In this document: positions 1-8,628 of the stretch, piece by piece
Numbering within the stretch: position 1 is the stretch's first letter
How the letters are laid out: each line of letters opens with the position of its first letter
Origin: Sphingobium sp. AS12
GTDB lineage: Bacteria; Pseudomonadota; Alphaproteobacteria; Sphingomonadales; Sphingomonadaceae
Direction: 5' to 3'
Assembly (NCBI RefSeq): GCF_019097845.1
Contig: NZ_JAHRGM010000024.1
Location: 372,001 to 436,000, forward strand
DNA: 64,000 bases
Position numbers and translations under genes: made by a program
Notes under the pieces: model-generated
What the model was told of the DNA's origin: nothing
Database searches by the model: none
The model's input: the letters and a program-made list of their open reading frames with translations, nothing else

Positions 1-448
1 GATGCCGTCGCCAGTCGGCAAGCTGAGCTACCGCCTGCATGGCATCCACCGGCTGGCCTGTGAAACAGTCGCGATAGCGAGCAGCAGAGATTCGCGCCTT
101 GAGGGTAGCGCGCAGCTGATCAGGGTCGATGACCGCGCCATCGGGACCGATAACCGCAACGCCCAGCAGGCCAGCGATCAACGCCAGTTCGTCATCGGCC
201 TGGGCCTGGATCGACTGCGCCTGCGCAACCAGCGCCCAGGGATCGCACTCGCCTCCATGGGATTGGCCCAACGCATCCGGCCCCGCGCCCCAGAATGTGC
301 CACCAACCCGCGCCGCAACGATCGCGTCCAGCACCGCGTCGTCAACCGGCGCACCCACCTCGCCCGCGTCGCGCAACAGGCTGACAGCGGCGAGAGACGT
401 GTCGATTCCGGGAAAGGGCGGGGACCGCAGGAAGGGCGTGGACATCAT
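1..448 (-). CDS. Probable capsular polysaccharide biosynthesis/export protein (KpsC/KpsS-like), 3' part missing
   Basis: The first 149 codons of a minus-strand gene run off the left edge of the window. The start is one of two adjacent ATGs at 448 and 445. The N-terminus contains PFLRSPPFPG, and later a stretch ending YRDCFTGQPVDAMQ then LADWRR. I recall similar N-terminal regions in sphingomonad capsule proteins that precede a KpsC/KpsS-type transferase domain, but that domain lies outside the window. The gene is 37 bases downstream of a family 4 glycosyltransferase on the same strand, so a shared polysaccharide operon is likely. Coding is clear; the function is recall-based and tentative. 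Confidence 0.5.
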   Translation of the reverse strand, partial: MMSTPFLRSPPFPGIDTSLAAVSLLRDAGEVGAPVDDAVLDAIVAARVGGTFWGAGPDALGQSHGGECDPWALVAQAQSIQAQADDELALIAGLLGVAVIGPDGAVIDPDQLRATLKARISAARYRDCFTGQPVDAMQAVAQLADWRRH

Positions 449-485
449 GGTGGCAGTCAGTTCATGGGCTTGGGCCGATGCAAGG

Positions 486-1799
486 TCAAGAAACAGAGCT
501 TGTCACATCTTCCAGCAGATCGGTCACGATGTCGAAATAGTCGCGCCAGGTGGGCGCGCGCCAGACCGAGAGCCGGGCAAGTTGGGCCGCGCGATCAAGC
601 GAATCCGGCTGGCTATAGTTGCAAATCGCCTTCATCCAGCCCAGCCCGTCGAGCGGATCGAGATAATCGGGCGCGTCTCCGCCCACTTCGCGATGGGCCA
701 TGATGTCGCTGCATATCACTGGCACCCCTGCGGCCAGCGCCTCGACCACCGGCATCCCGAAGCCTTCGGCAAAGGAGGGCATCAGCATGGCGCGCGCATT
801 GGCGACCAGTGCCTGCATCCGCGTGTCGGACACTTCGCCCGCTTCGATCACATGGCCGCGCAACGCTTCGGCACGATCGAGCAGATCGACGACATTCTCA
901 TTTTCCCAGCCGCGCCTGCCGATCAGCACCAGCACCGGGGCTGCATCGCCCAATTGTTCGGCCAGCCGCCGCCAGATCGTGAGCAGCAGCAGGTGATTTT
1001 TGCGCGGTTCGATGGTCGAAATATAGACGAAATAGGGGCGATCAGGCAGCACCTCATCCCGACCGCCAAATATGTCGGGGGCATCCGCGCCGAAATGGGC
1101 GACGCGGACCGCACGCCCCGCCAGGCCGTTCGCCATGTGCGGTTCCAGCGCATCGATCGTCGCCTGGCTGTTGCCGATGATGCCGCTGGCGAAGCGGTCG
1201 ATCGTTCGCACCCGCCGCCGATGTTCGTCCGCGCCCTGCGGCCGGGCATATTCGGGGTGGCTGAGCGGGATCACGTCATGCACCAGCGTCACGAATTTCG
1301 CGCCCTCGGCACGCAGAATTGCTCCGACCTGATCGGCATCGTCCAGATGGTGCGGCGACACTTGCAAATAGAGGCGCGGCCCTGTCGCGCGTGGCACCGG
1401 GCGGGGACGCAGCGCGAACATGTGCCGCACCGTCGCCGCGCGGCTCTCCCGCGCGTCGGCCACCCCGGCATTGCGCCATTTGGCCGCCGTGAACGCCAAA
1501 AACTGCCGCACCGCCGCACTATCGAGCCGGCCATAATAGCCGCCAGCCGGGTGGACAGCAGCAAAGGACAGCCGGTCGGGAATCCGCTCCAGCAATTCAC
1601 GGGCATAGACATATTCGACCCGGTCGATGCCGGTCGGCGCGGGGTGGAAGGAACGCGACAGCAGGCGCGACAGGTCGAGAATGACCTCGCTCTCACCCCG
1701 TTTGCCCTGAAACAGCGGGCTGGCCCGCTTGGTGCGGAGCGCCAGCCGAGCGCCGGGCACATTGAAGGGGCGTAAGCCCATATCAGCGTCCGCCGGCAA
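486..1799 (-). CDS. Glycosyltransferase family 4 (GT-B fold)
   Basis: A 437-residue cytoplasmic sugar transferase that should move a sugar from a nucleotide donor to a glycan or lipid-linked acceptor. The N-terminal half (about 40-240) is the acceptor domain, with VHDVIPLSHPEY at 173-184. The C-terminal donor domain begins with YISTIEPRKNH (259-269), typical of GT4, and carries the EGFGMPVVEALAAGVPVICSD block near 345-365 with the paired glutamates (E345, E353) of the E-x7-E motif. It is followed closely on the same strand by a capsule-like gene, which suggests exopolysaccharide or capsule assembly. Donor and acceptor cannot be told from sequence. The N-terminal 35 residues are weakly conserved-looking and an internal start is possible. 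Confidence 0.85.
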   Translation of the reverse strand: MPADADMGLRPFNVPGARLALRTKRASPLFQGKRGESEVILDLSRLLSRSFHPAPTGIDRVEYVYARELLERIPDRLSFAAVHPAGGYYGRLDSAAVRQFLAFTAAKWRNAGVADARESRAATVRHMFALRPRPVPRATGPRLYLQVSPHHLDDADQVGAILRAEGAKFVTLVHDVIPLSHPEYARPQGADEHRRRVRTIDRFASGIIGNSQATIDALEPHMANGLAGRAVRVAHFGADAPDIFGGRDEVLPDRPYFVYISTIEPRKNHLLLLTIWRRLAEQLGDAAPVLVLIGRRGWENENVVDLLDRAEALRGHVIEAGEVSDTRMQALVANARAMLMPSFAEGFGMPVVEALAAGVPVICSDIMAHREVGGDAPDYLDPLDGLGWMKAICNYSQPDSLDRAAQLARLSVWRAPTWRDYFDIVTDLLEDVTSSVS

Positions 1800-1835
1800 A
1801 AAAGGGCGCGCGCGCCATAATAGGATGAGGGCGCA

Positions 1836-2276
1836 TCAGAGGTGCGCGCGAATCTCTTGCGCCAGCGCTTTGAGCGCATCGGCGTCCGCGAACCCGCCCT
1901 GCCCGTGCGCGGCGAAGCCGGGCGCCTGCCCCACCCAGCGCGGCACGATATGGACGTGGAGGTGAAACACGGTCTGCCCTGCCGCCGCGCCGTTAAACTG
2001 GGCGATATGCAGGCCGTCGGGGTTGAGCGCGGCGCGGATGGCAGTCGCGACCTTGCGGGTCGTCGCCATCACCTGCGCCAGCGCATCCTCCTCTATCTCC
2101 AATATGTTGCGCGCCTTCGACCATTTGGAAATGACCAGCGCATGACCCTTGGACTGGGGCTGGATATCCAGGAAGCAGAGCGTATCGGCGTCCTCGTACA
2201 GGGTGACCGAAGGGATCTTTCCCGCAAGGATGAGGGCAAAGACATTGCCCTCATCATAGACACCGTCGAGGCTCAT
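1836..2276 (-). CDS. HIT family hydrolase (histidine triad nucleotide-binding protein)
   Basis: A 146-residue cytoplasmic protein of the HIT superfamily, which hydrolyses nucleoside phosphoramidates or dinucleotides. The signature HLHVHIVPR carries the triad H105, H107 and H109, with H107 expected to be the nucleophile by family knowledge. FLDIQPQSKGHALVISK (35-51) is the usual first conserved block. The ATG at 2276 is preferred over a longer upstream frame, whose extra residues are unlike the family and would run into scoB. It lies 7 bases downstream of scoB on the same strand. The exact substrate is unknown. Confidence 0.9.
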   Translation of the reverse strand: MSLDGVYDEGNVFALILAGKIPSVTLYEDADTLCFLDIQPQSKGHALVISKWSKARNILEIEEDALAQVMATTRKVATAIRAALNPDGLHIAQFNGAAAGQTVFHLHVHIVPRWVGQAPGFAAHGQGGFADADALKALAQEIRAHL

Positions 2277-2283
2277 GACGCTA

Positions 2284-2943
2284 TCAGACCAGATAATGAG
2301 CGGTGGTCTTGGCGGCGACTTCTTCCGCCGTGACGCCAGGCGCCATTTCGACCAGCGTGAACGGGCTGTCATGGTCGGGACGCTGGAACACGCACAGGTC
2401 GGTGATGATCATGTCGACCACATTCTTGCCGGTCAGCGGCAGGGTACAGGCCGGGATGAATTTGGGATCGCCGTTCTTGGACGTATGCTCCATCACGACG
2501 ATGATCTTCTTCACGCCCGCGACCAGATCCATCGCGCCGCCCATGCCCTTGATCATCTTGCCGGGGATCATCCAGTTGGCGATGTCGCCATTTTCGGCAA
2601 TCTCCATCGCGCCGAGGACGGTGAGGTCGATATGCCCGCCGCGGATCATCGCAAAACTGTCGGCCGAGCTGAAATAAGCGGTCTGCGGCAATTCGCTGAT
2701 CGTCTGCTTGCCAGCGTTGATCAGGTCTGCGTCCTCTTCCCCCTCATAGGGAAAGGGTCCGATGCCGAGCATGCCATTTTCCGACTGAAGCGTCACTTCC
2801 ACGCCAGCCGGAATGTGGTTCGCAACCAAAGTCGGAATGCCGATGCCCAGATTGACGTAGAAACCGTCTTTCAGTTCCTTGGCCGCACGCGCAGCCATTT
2901 CATCACGGGTCCAGCCCTTGGCGATGCCATCATGCGACGTCAT
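2284..2943 (-). CDS. scoB: 3-oxoacid CoA-transferase subunit B
   Basis: The 219-residue beta subunit of succinyl-CoA:3-ketoacid CoA-transferase. The enzyme moves CoA from succinyl-CoA to acetoacetate or similar 3-oxoacids in ketone body and short-chain acid use. The catalytic glutamate is seen in [10 protein letters not shown] (E55), within the usual SENG motif, and GIGIPT (33-38) is the family glycine motif. Its ATG overlaps the stop codon of scoA by one base (TAATG), so the two subunits are translationally coupled. Length matches the family. Confidence 0.95.
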   Translation of the reverse strand: MTSHDGIAKGWTRDEMAARAAKELKDGFYVNLGIGIPTLVANHIPAGVEVTLQSENGMLGIGPFPYEGEEDADLINAGKQTISELPQTAYFSSADSFAMIRGGHIDLTVLGAMEIAENGDIANWMIPGKMIKGMGGAMDLVAGVKKIIVVMEHTSKNGDPKFIPACTLPLTGKNVVDMIITDLCVFQRPDHDSPFTLVEMAPGVTAEEVAAKTTAHYLV

Positions 2944-3653
2944 TATGCGGCTTCCTTCTGACGAACGGTGCGGAACTCGATCTTCTTGTCATAGGGGGCG
3001 CCAATGATCATGCGCTTGACGTAAATGCCGGGCAGGTGGATCGCGTCCGGGTCCAGGCTGCCGGTCGGCACCACTTCCTCGACTTCGGCGACGCAGATTT
3101 TCGCAGCGGTCGCCATGGGCTGGTTGAAGTTGCGCGCGGTCTTGCGGAAGATCAGGTTGCCGCTCTCGTCGGCTTTCCAGCCCTTGATGACGGCCACGTC
3201 GGCGAAGATGCCGCGTTCGAGAATATAGTCCTGCCCGTCGAAATTCTTGACTTCCTTGCCCTCAGCCACAGCCGTGCCAACGCCGGTCTTGGTATAGAAG
3301 CCGGGAATGCCCGCCCCGCCAGCGCGGCAGCGTTCGGCCAGCGTGCCTTGAGGACAAAACTCGACTTCCAGCTCACCGGCCAAATATTGGCGTTCAAATT
3401 CCTTATTCTCGCCGACATAGGAGGAGATCATTTTCCTGACCTGCCGGGTGCGCAGCAGCTTGCCCAGCCCCTCGCCGTCGATACCGGCATTGTTGGACGC
3501 GATGGTCAGATCCTTGACGCCCGAATCGCGGATCGCATCGATCAGTCGTTCGGGAATGCCGCACAGGCCAAAGCCACCCGCGCACAAATGCATACCGTCA
3601 AAGAGGAGTCCCTCCAGCGCGGACGCTGCATCGGGGTAGAGCTTGTTCACCAT
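2943..3653 (-). CDS. scoA: 3-oxoacid CoA-transferase subunit A
   Basis: The 236-residue alpha subunit of the same CoA-transferase. GGFGLCGIP (26-34) is the hallmark glycine-rich loop of subunit A, and [19 protein letters not shown] (103-121) is the second conserved block. It is the first gene of a scoA-scoB-HIT run on the minus strand. The ATG at 3653 is preceded by a purine-rich stretch (GAGGAGAACA) that acts as a good ribosome binding site. A palindromic repeat lies in the gap upstream. Confidence 0.95.
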   Translation of the reverse strand: MVNKLYPDAASALEGLLFDGMHLCAGGFGLCGIPERLIDAIRDSGVKDLTIASNNAGIDGEGLGKLLRTRQVRKMISSYVGENKEFERQYLAGELEVEFCPQGTLAERCRAGGAGIPGFYTKTGVGTAVAEGKEVKNFDGQDYILERGIFADVAVIKGWKADESGNLIFRKTARNFNQPMATAAKICVAEVEEVVPTGSLDPDAIHLPGIYVKRMIIGAPYDKKIEFRTVRQKEAA

Positions 3654-3739
3654 CGCTTGTTCTCCTCCTCAACTTGCCCCAGCCCATAGGCGACAAGATA
3701 GGCAATGGTCAATTTGCTGCATCGGCGAAAAGCCACCCT

Positions 3740-3813
3740 CCGTTCGTTTCGAGCGAAGTCGAGAAACATGGACACTATGCTATCGGCTTCTCGACTTCGC
3801 TCGAAGCGAACGG
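3740..3813. repeat. Palindromic GTTCG/TCGAG repeat, copy 1
   Basis: Two 28-base arms (3740-3767 and 3786-3813) form an inverted repeat with two mismatches and an 18-base loop. The left arm begins CCGTTCGTTTCGAGCGAAG and ends GTCGAGAAAC. It sits between the end of thiSG and the start of scoA. The same arms recur at 8530, 23145, 25952 and 63381, with variants at 30994 and 44153. Confidence 0.9.
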
Positions 3814-3830
3814 GGGTAAGTTAAGCAGTA

Positions 3831-4832
3831 TCAGATCAACCCTGCCAAGGGGCTGGACGGATCGGCATACAGGCGCTTGCCCATACGCCCCGCGCGATAG
3901 GCCATGCGGCCCGCCTCCACGCCCGCCTTCATCGCGGCAGCCATCAGCACCGGGTCTTTCGCTTCGGCGATCGCGGTGTTCATCAACACGCCGGTGCAGC
4001 CCAGTTCCATCGCCTGTGCCGCTTCGGACGCGGTGCCGACACCGGCATCGACCAGCACCGGCAATTTGGTGCCTTCCACGATCAGGCGGATGGTGACGCG
4101 GTTCTGAATGCCCAGCCCCGACCCGATCGGCGCGCCCAGCGGCATGATCGCCACCGCGCCGACATCCTCCAACCGCTTGGCAGCGATCGGATCATCGACG
4201 CAATAAACCATCGGCTTGAAGCCTTCCTTGGCCAATATCTCGGTCGCACGCAGCGTTTCGACCATGTCGGGATAGAGTGTCCGCGCCTCCCCCAGCACTT
4301 CCAGCTTCACCAATTCCCAACCGCCCGCCTCGCGCGCCAGCCGCAGCGTGCGGATCGCATCCTCGCCGGTGAAGCAACCCGCCGTATTGGGCAGATAGGT
4401 GATGACCTTGGGGTCGATATAGTCGGTCAGCATCGGTGCCTTGGGGTCCGACACATTGACGCGGCGCACCGCGACGGTGACGATCTCCGCCCCCGACGCC
4501 GCGACCGCCGCCGCATTCTGCTCGAAACTCTTATATTTGCCGGTGCCGACGATCAGGCGCGAGCGGAAAGTCTGATCCGCGACGGACCAGCTATCGTCGG
4601 CAAGCGATGCAACATCGCCACCACCGACAAAATGCACGATTTCCAGCTCGTCGCCATCCTCGACCATGACCTGCGCCAATGTCGATCGCGGCACGACCTC
4701 CAGATTGAGCTCCACCGCCACCTTTTCCGGCACGAAGCCCAGTTCGCTGGCCAATTGGGCCAGTGTCAGCCCGTCGCGCACGCGGCGATGTTCGCCATTG
4801 ATGTGGATGGATATGGTGCCGTCGACGCTCAC
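3831..4832 (-). CDS. thiG: Fused sulfur carrier ThiS and thiazole synthase ThiG
   Basis: A 333-residue two-domain protein of thiamine synthesis. Residues 1-72 are ThiS-like (beta-grasp) and end in FVGGGD at 68-73, so the Gly-Gly tail is internal. Residues about 84-333 are ThiG, which makes the thiazole phosphate from deoxyxylulose phosphate, dehydroglycine and ThiS thiocarboxylate. The Schiff-base lysine is probably K176 in [11 protein letters not shown], and [12 protein letters not shown] binds phosphate. Such fusions are known in Alphaproteobacteria. No thiamine pyrophosphate riboswitch motif is visible upstream. The gene is divergent from aroQ. An E1-like enzyme that could act on ThiS is encoded at 45787. 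Confidence 0.93.
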   Translation of the reverse strand: MSVDGTISIHINGEHRRVRDGLTLAQLASELGFVPEKVAVELNLEVVPRSTLAQVMVEDGDELEIVHFVGGGDVASLADDSWSVADQTFRSRLIVGTGKYKSFEQNAAAVAASGAEIVTVAVRRVNVSDPKAPMLTDYIDPKVITYLPNTAGCFTGEDAIRTLRLAREAGGWELVKLEVLGEARTLYPDMVETLRATEILAKEGFKPMVYCVDDPIAAKRLEDVGAVAIMPLGAPIGSGLGIQNRVTIRLIVEGTKLPVLVDAGVGTASEAAQAMELGCTGVLMNTAIAEAKDPVLMAAAMKAGVEAGRMAYRAGRMGKRLYADPSSPLAGLI

Positions 4833-4955
4833 GATATGCGGTCCCGTTCATGCAAGATGGAAACGTGTCTCGACTTGGCGCGACACGAAAGGCTAAAGAT
4901 CGTCGCCGCATATAGGGGCGCTTGTCCCCTGCTCGCAACAACCAAGGGGAACGCC

Positions 4956-5396
4956 GTGGCGGATACGCGCAAAATCTATGTGCTCAATGGCCCCAACCTC
5001 AACATGCTGGGAACGCGCGAGCCGGAAATATATGGCTATGACACGCTGGACGACATTGCCGAGCGAATGGAGGATGCGGCGACACGCGCCCATGTCGCGA
5101 TCGATTTTCGCCAGTCCAACCATGAAGGCTATCTGATCGACTGGTTGCAGGAGGCCAATCAGGATGGTGCCCATGCCGTCATCCTGAACCCCGGCGGGCT
5201 GACCCATACGTCGGTCGCGCTGCACGACGCGATCAAGGGCATTAGCGTGCCGGTGATAGAGGTCCATCTGTCCAACCCCCACAAACGCGAGCCATTTCGT
5301 CACAAAAGCTATGTCGGCATGGCCGCCAAGGGGACGATCGCCGGCTTTGGGCCGATGTCCTATATGCTGGCGCTGGAAGCCGCGCTCGAACTCTAG
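4956..5396 (+). CDS. aroQ: 3-dehydroquinate dehydratase, type II
   Basis: A 146-residue cytoplasmic enzyme of the shikimate pathway, removing water from 3-dehydroquinate. LNGPNLNMLGTREPEIYG (10-27) includes the catalytic tyrosine Y26. EVHLSNPHKREPFRH (102-116) carries the conserved H104 and R111. The start is GTG at 4956, chosen because AAGGGGA lies seven bases upstream and the protein then has the normal family length; longer frames read into the divergent thiSG promoter. It is followed 107 bases later by accB, the usual alphaproteobacterial order aroQ-accB-accC. Confidence 0.96.
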   Translation: MADTRKIYVLNGPNLNMLGTREPEIYGYDTLDDIAERMEDAATRAHVAIDFRQSNHEGYLIDWLQEANQDGAHAVILNPGGLTHTSVALHDAIKGISVPVIEVHLSNPHKREPFRHKSYVGMAAKGTIAGFGPMSYMLALEAALEL

Positions 5397-5503
5397 CGGC
5401 CATTGCCCTGCTTCGGGCGAACGCTACAAAGTTGCGCTTTGGCGCAAATCGGCATAGGCGCTGGCCGCAATTATCACGTCTAGATGCGAAACAAGGGTCA
5501 ACC

Positions 5504-5980
5504 ATGAACGACAAGCAGGAAAAGGGCGCAATGCAGGTGGATGTCGCGCTGGTGCGCGAACTGGCCGCACTGCTCGACGATACCCACCTGACCGAGATCG
5601 AGGTCGAGGATGGCGATCGCAAGATCCGCGTCGCCCGCAAGGCTGGCGGCGGCGCGCCCGTCTATGCGCCATCCTACGCCCCTGCCCCCACCGCCCCGGC
5701 TGCTGTCCCAGTGGCCGCGCCCGCCGCCGAACCGGCAGCGCCTTCGGGCACGATGGTCCGTTCGCCGATCGTCGGCACCGCCTATCTGTCGGCCGAGCCG
5801 GGCGCAGCCCCCTTCGCCCGTATCGGCGCGCAGGTCGCCGCTGGCGAGACGGTCCTGATCATCGAGGCGATGAAGGTCATGAACGCGATTGCCGCGCCAA
5901 CGTCCGGCACGGTCAAGGCGGTGCTGGTCGATAATGGCCAGCCGGTCGAGTTCGACCAGCCCCTGATCGTCATTGAATAA
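5504..5980 (+). CDS. accB: Biotin carboxyl carrier protein of acetyl-CoA carboxylase
   Basis: A 158-residue carrier that bears biotin for the first step of fatty acid synthesis. The N-terminal 45 residues dock with the carboxylase. A Pro/Ala linker spans about 50-82. The biotinyl domain (about 84-158) has the attachment site EAMKVMN with K124. The ATG at 5504 follows AAGGG and gives a normal length; the upstream frame is unlike the family. A short perfect hairpin (TTGCGC/GCGCAA) lies 57 bases upstream. It is followed by accC after 13 bases. Confidence 0.96.
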   Translation: MNDKQEKGAMQVDVALVRELAALLDDTHLTEIEVEDGDRKIRVARKAGGGAPVYAPSYAPAPTAPAAVPVAAPAAEPAAPSGTMVRSPIVGTAYLSAEPGAAPFARIGAQVAAGETVLIIEAMKVMNAIAAPTSGTVKAVLVDNGQPVEFDQPLIVIE

Positions 5981-5993
5981 GGCCGCGACACCC

Positions 5994-7346
5994 ATGGCCA
6001 TTGAAAAGCTGCTGATCGCCAACCGCGGCGAAATCGCGCTGCGCATCCACCGCGCCTGCCATGAAATGGGCATCAAGACGGTCGCGGTCCATTCCACCGC
6101 CGACGCCGACGCCATGCATGTGCGGCTGGCTGACGAGGCGATCTGTATCGGGCCGCCTGCCGCCAAGGACAGCTATCTGAATGTCGCGGCGATCATCTCT
6201 GCCGCCGAAATCAGCGGTGCCGACGCGATCCATCCGGGCTATGGCTTCTTAAGCGAAAACGCCAAATTCGCCGAAATCGTCGAAGCCCATGGCATCGCCT
6301 TCGTCGGCCCCAAGCCCGAACATATCCGCACCATGGGCGACAAGATCGAGGCCAAGCGGACAGCTGGCGCGCTGGGCCTCCCGCTCGTTCCCGGTTCCGA
6401 CGGCGCGATAAGCGATCTGGAGGAAGCCAAGGCGATAGCGGAAAAGGCCGGTTATCCGGTCATTATCAAGGCCGCGTCTGGCGGCGGCGGGCGCGGCATG
6501 AAGGTCTGCACCTCGCCCGATGATCTGGAAACGCTGATGCAGCAGGCCGGGTCGGAGGCGAAGGCGGCTTTTGGCGACGCGACCGTCTATCTCGAAAAAT
6601 ATCTGGGCAATCCGCGCCATATCGAAATTCAGGTCTTTGGCGATGGCAATGGCAATGCCATCCATCTGGGCGAACGCGACTGTTCACTCCAGCGCCGCCA
6701 CCAGAAGGTGCTGGAAGAAGCCCCCTCCCCGATCCTGAGCCACGCCGACCGTGACCGGATCGGCGGTATCTGCGCCAAAGCTATGGCCGACATGGGCTAT
6801 CGCGGCGCGGGTACGATCGAATTCCTCTGGGAAGATGGCGAATTCTACTTCATCGAGATGAACACCCGGCTTCAGGTCGAACATCCGGTGACCGAAATGA
6901 TCACCGGGGTCGATCTGGTCCGCGAACAGATCCGCATCGCCGAGGGCAAGCCGCTGTCAGTGGCGCAGGAAGATCTTCGCTTTACCGGCCACGCCATCGA
7001 ATGCCGCATCAACGCCGAAGATCCCCGGACCTTCGCGCCTTCGCCCGGCACCGTGACCCGCTATCATGTCCCCGGCGGGATGCATGTCCGCGTCGATAGC
7101 GGCCTGTATCAGGGCTATAAGGTGCCACCCTATTATGACAGCATGATCGGCAAGCTGATCGTCTATGGCCGCACCCGCGAAGGCTGCATCATGCGCCTGA
7201 AACGCGCCCTGCAGGAATATGTGATCGAGGGAATGAAAACCACGATCCCCCTGCATCAGGCGCTGCTGGAAGACCCGGAATTCCTGAACGGCGACTATAG
7301 CATCAAATGGCTGGAAGAGTGGCTGGCGCGGGATGGTCAGGGGTGA
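5994..7346 (+). CDS. accC: Acetyl-CoA carboxylase, biotin carboxylase subunit
   Basis: A 450-residue ATP-grasp enzyme that carboxylates the biotin on Acc[11 protein letters not shown] (8-17) starts the biotin carboxylase N-terminal domain. [11 protein letters not shown] is the ATP-binding glycine loop near 162-172. [18 protein letters not shown] carries the catalytic glutamate and arginine near 290-300. The ATG at 5994 fits the family N-terminus [15 protein letters not shown]. The stop overlaps the GTG of the next gene (GTGA). Confidence 0.97.
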   Translation: MAIEKLLIANRGEIALRIHRACHEMGIKTVAVHSTADADAMHVRLADEAICIGPPAAKDSYLNVAAIISAAEISGADAIHPGYGFLSENAKFAEIVEAHGIAFVGPKPEHIRTMGDKIEAKRTAGALGLPLVPGSDGAISDLEEAKAIAEKAGYPVIIKAASGGGGRGMKVCTSPDDLETLMQQAGSEAKAAFGDATVYLEKYLGNPRHIEIQVFGDGNGNAIHLGERDCSLQRRHQKVLEEAPSPILSHADRDRIGGICAKAMADMGYRGAGTIEFLWEDGEFYFIEMNTRLQVEHPVTEMITGVDLVREQIRIAEGKPLSVAQEDLRFTGHAIECRINAEDPRTFAPSPGTVTRYHVPGGMHVRVDSGLYQGYKVPPYYDSMIGKLIVYGRTREGCIMRLKRALQEYVIEGMKTTIPLHQALLEDPEFLNGDYSIKWLEEWLARDGQG

Positions 7347-7687
7347 ACGCCACCATCTGGCATAATCCCCGCTGTTCCAAGTCGCGCGCGGCGCTGGCGA
7401 TCCTGGAGAAGACGCCGGGCATCGACGTGACGGTGGTGGAATATCTCAAGACGCCGCCAAGCCGCGCTGAAATCGCGGCAGTGCTGGCCAAGGCCGGGCT
7501 GACGCCTCGCGACGCGCTACGCAAGGGCGAGAGCGTGGTGAAGGAAATCGCCCTCGACACCAGCGACGACGCCGCCATCCTAGATGCCATGGCGGCGCAT
7601 CCGATCATGATCGAGCGCGCTATCGTCATCACGGACAAGGGCGCGGTGATCGCCCGACCGCCGGAAAAGGCGCGTGACGTCCTGTAA
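7343..7687 (+). CDS. ArsC/Spx-like thioredoxin-fold reductase
   Basis: A 114-residue protein of the ArsC glutaredoxin-like family. [14 protein letters not shown] (5-18) holds the single catalytic cysteine C11 and the family NPxCSKSR signature. [16 protein letters not shown] near the C-terminus is also typical. Members reduce arsenate with glutathione and glutaredoxin, but many chromosomal homologues are not part of arsenic operons, and no other ars gene is nearby. The GTG start overlaps the accC stop by four bases, so it is translationally coupled to the biotin carboxylase genes. Confidence 0.85.
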   Translation: MNATIWHNPRCSKSRAALAILEKTPGIDVTVVEYLKTPPSRAEIAAVLAKAGLTPRDALRKGESVVKEIALDTSDDAAILDAMAAHPIMIERAIVITDKGAVIARPPEKARDVL

Positions 7688-7757
7688 CGTCACCACAGCG
7701 TAACATTGCCATGATTGAGGGCTTGCTTTGGCGGGAGGAAGCCGTAGCCTTCACCCC

Positions 7758-8507
7758 ATGGCAAAGGAACCGGCATTGGCGACCATCGCCGTTTACAGCC
7801 TCAAGGGCGGGGTCGGTAAAACCACCTTCGCGATCAACCTCGCCTGGGCGTCGGCGAGCATATCGAAGCGGCGAACATTGTTGTGGGATCTGGACCCGCA
7901 GGCGGCATCAAGCTGGCTGATTTCCACCGACAGTAAGAGCCGCGACGCGGCGCAAGCGATCTTCAGCAAGGATGTCGAGGTCCGCAAGCTGATCCAGCCG
8001 TCGACCGTGCCGGGGCTGGACCTGATCGCCGCGGACACATCGCTGCGCAGCCTGGACCATCTGTTCCGCGAGATGGACAAGAAGAAGCGGCTGTCCAAGC
8101 TGATCGAGAGCCTGGGCAAGGATTATGACCGCATCATCCTGGATTGCCCGCCGGGCCTCACCGAAACCAGCGAGCAGGTGCTGCGCGCCGCCGACCTGAT
8201 TGTCATTCCGGTCATTCCGTCTCCCCTGTCGCAGCGAGCAATGGGCGAAGTCGCACGCTATCTGGTGCAGCGCGGCGGCAGCCATGCGCCGATCCTGCCG
8301 GTCTATTCGATGGTCGATCGCCGCCGGACGTTGCATCGCAAGGCGCTGGACGAACAGCCCGGCTGGCCCGCCATCCCGATGGCCAGCACGATCGAGCAGA
8401 TGACGGTGCGTCGCAAGCCGCTGGGCGCCTTTGCCCCGGCATCGCCGCCAGCCAAGGATTTTGCCGCGCTGTGGACCATGGTGGAACGACAGTTGCTAGG
8501 TAACTAG
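7758..8507 (+). CDS. Orphan ParA-family ATPase
   Basis: A 249-residue ParA/MinD-type ATPase. The deviant Walker A motif KGGVGKTT is at 16-23, with the extra signature lysine. LLWDLDPQAASS (about 43-54) is the A' region, and IILDCPPGLTETS (about 126-138) is Walker B. There is no parB partner in the window. Such proteins position DNA, chemoreceptor clusters or other cargo. The ATG at 7758 was chosen over an upstream in-frame ATG at 7728, since the family begins shortly before the P-loop. Convergent with a GGDEF-EAL gene; a repeat lies in the gap. Confidence 0.88.
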   Translation: MAKEPALATIAVYSLKGGVGKTTFAINLAWASASISKRRTLLWDLDPQAASSWLISTDSKSRDAAQAIFSKDVEVRKLIQPSTVPGLDLIAADTSLRSLDHLFREMDKKKRLSKLIESLGKDYDRIILDCPPGLTETSEQVLRAADLIVIPVIPSPLSQRAMGEVARYLVQRGGSHAPILPVYSMVDRRRTLHRKALDEQPGWPAIPMASTIEQMTVRRKPLGAFAPASPPAKDFAALWTMVERQLLGN

Positions 8508-8529
8508 AGTGCGATGACTTTACCTTGAC

Positions 8530-8596
8530 CCGTTCGTTTCGAGCGAAGTCGAGAAACCGCGCGCGACCGTTTCTCGACTTCGCTCGAAACGAACGG
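8530..8596. repeat. Palindromic GTTCG/TCGAG repeat, copy 2 (perfect)
   Basis: Two exactly complementary 28-base arms (8530-8557 and 8569-8596) enclose an 11-base loop. The element lies between the convergent parA-like and GGDEF-EAL genes, where its transcript could act as a bidirectional terminator or as mRNA 3'-end protection. There is no clear T-tract. Confidence 0.95.
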
Positions 8597-8628
8597 ATGT
8601 TGGGATTTCAACCTGAAGCCATACGACT

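Noticed and set aside
4833-4955. Thiamine pyrophosphate riboswitch upstream of thiSG
   Set aside because: The conserved CTGAGA and ACCTGA-type blocks were not found, and the gap is short.
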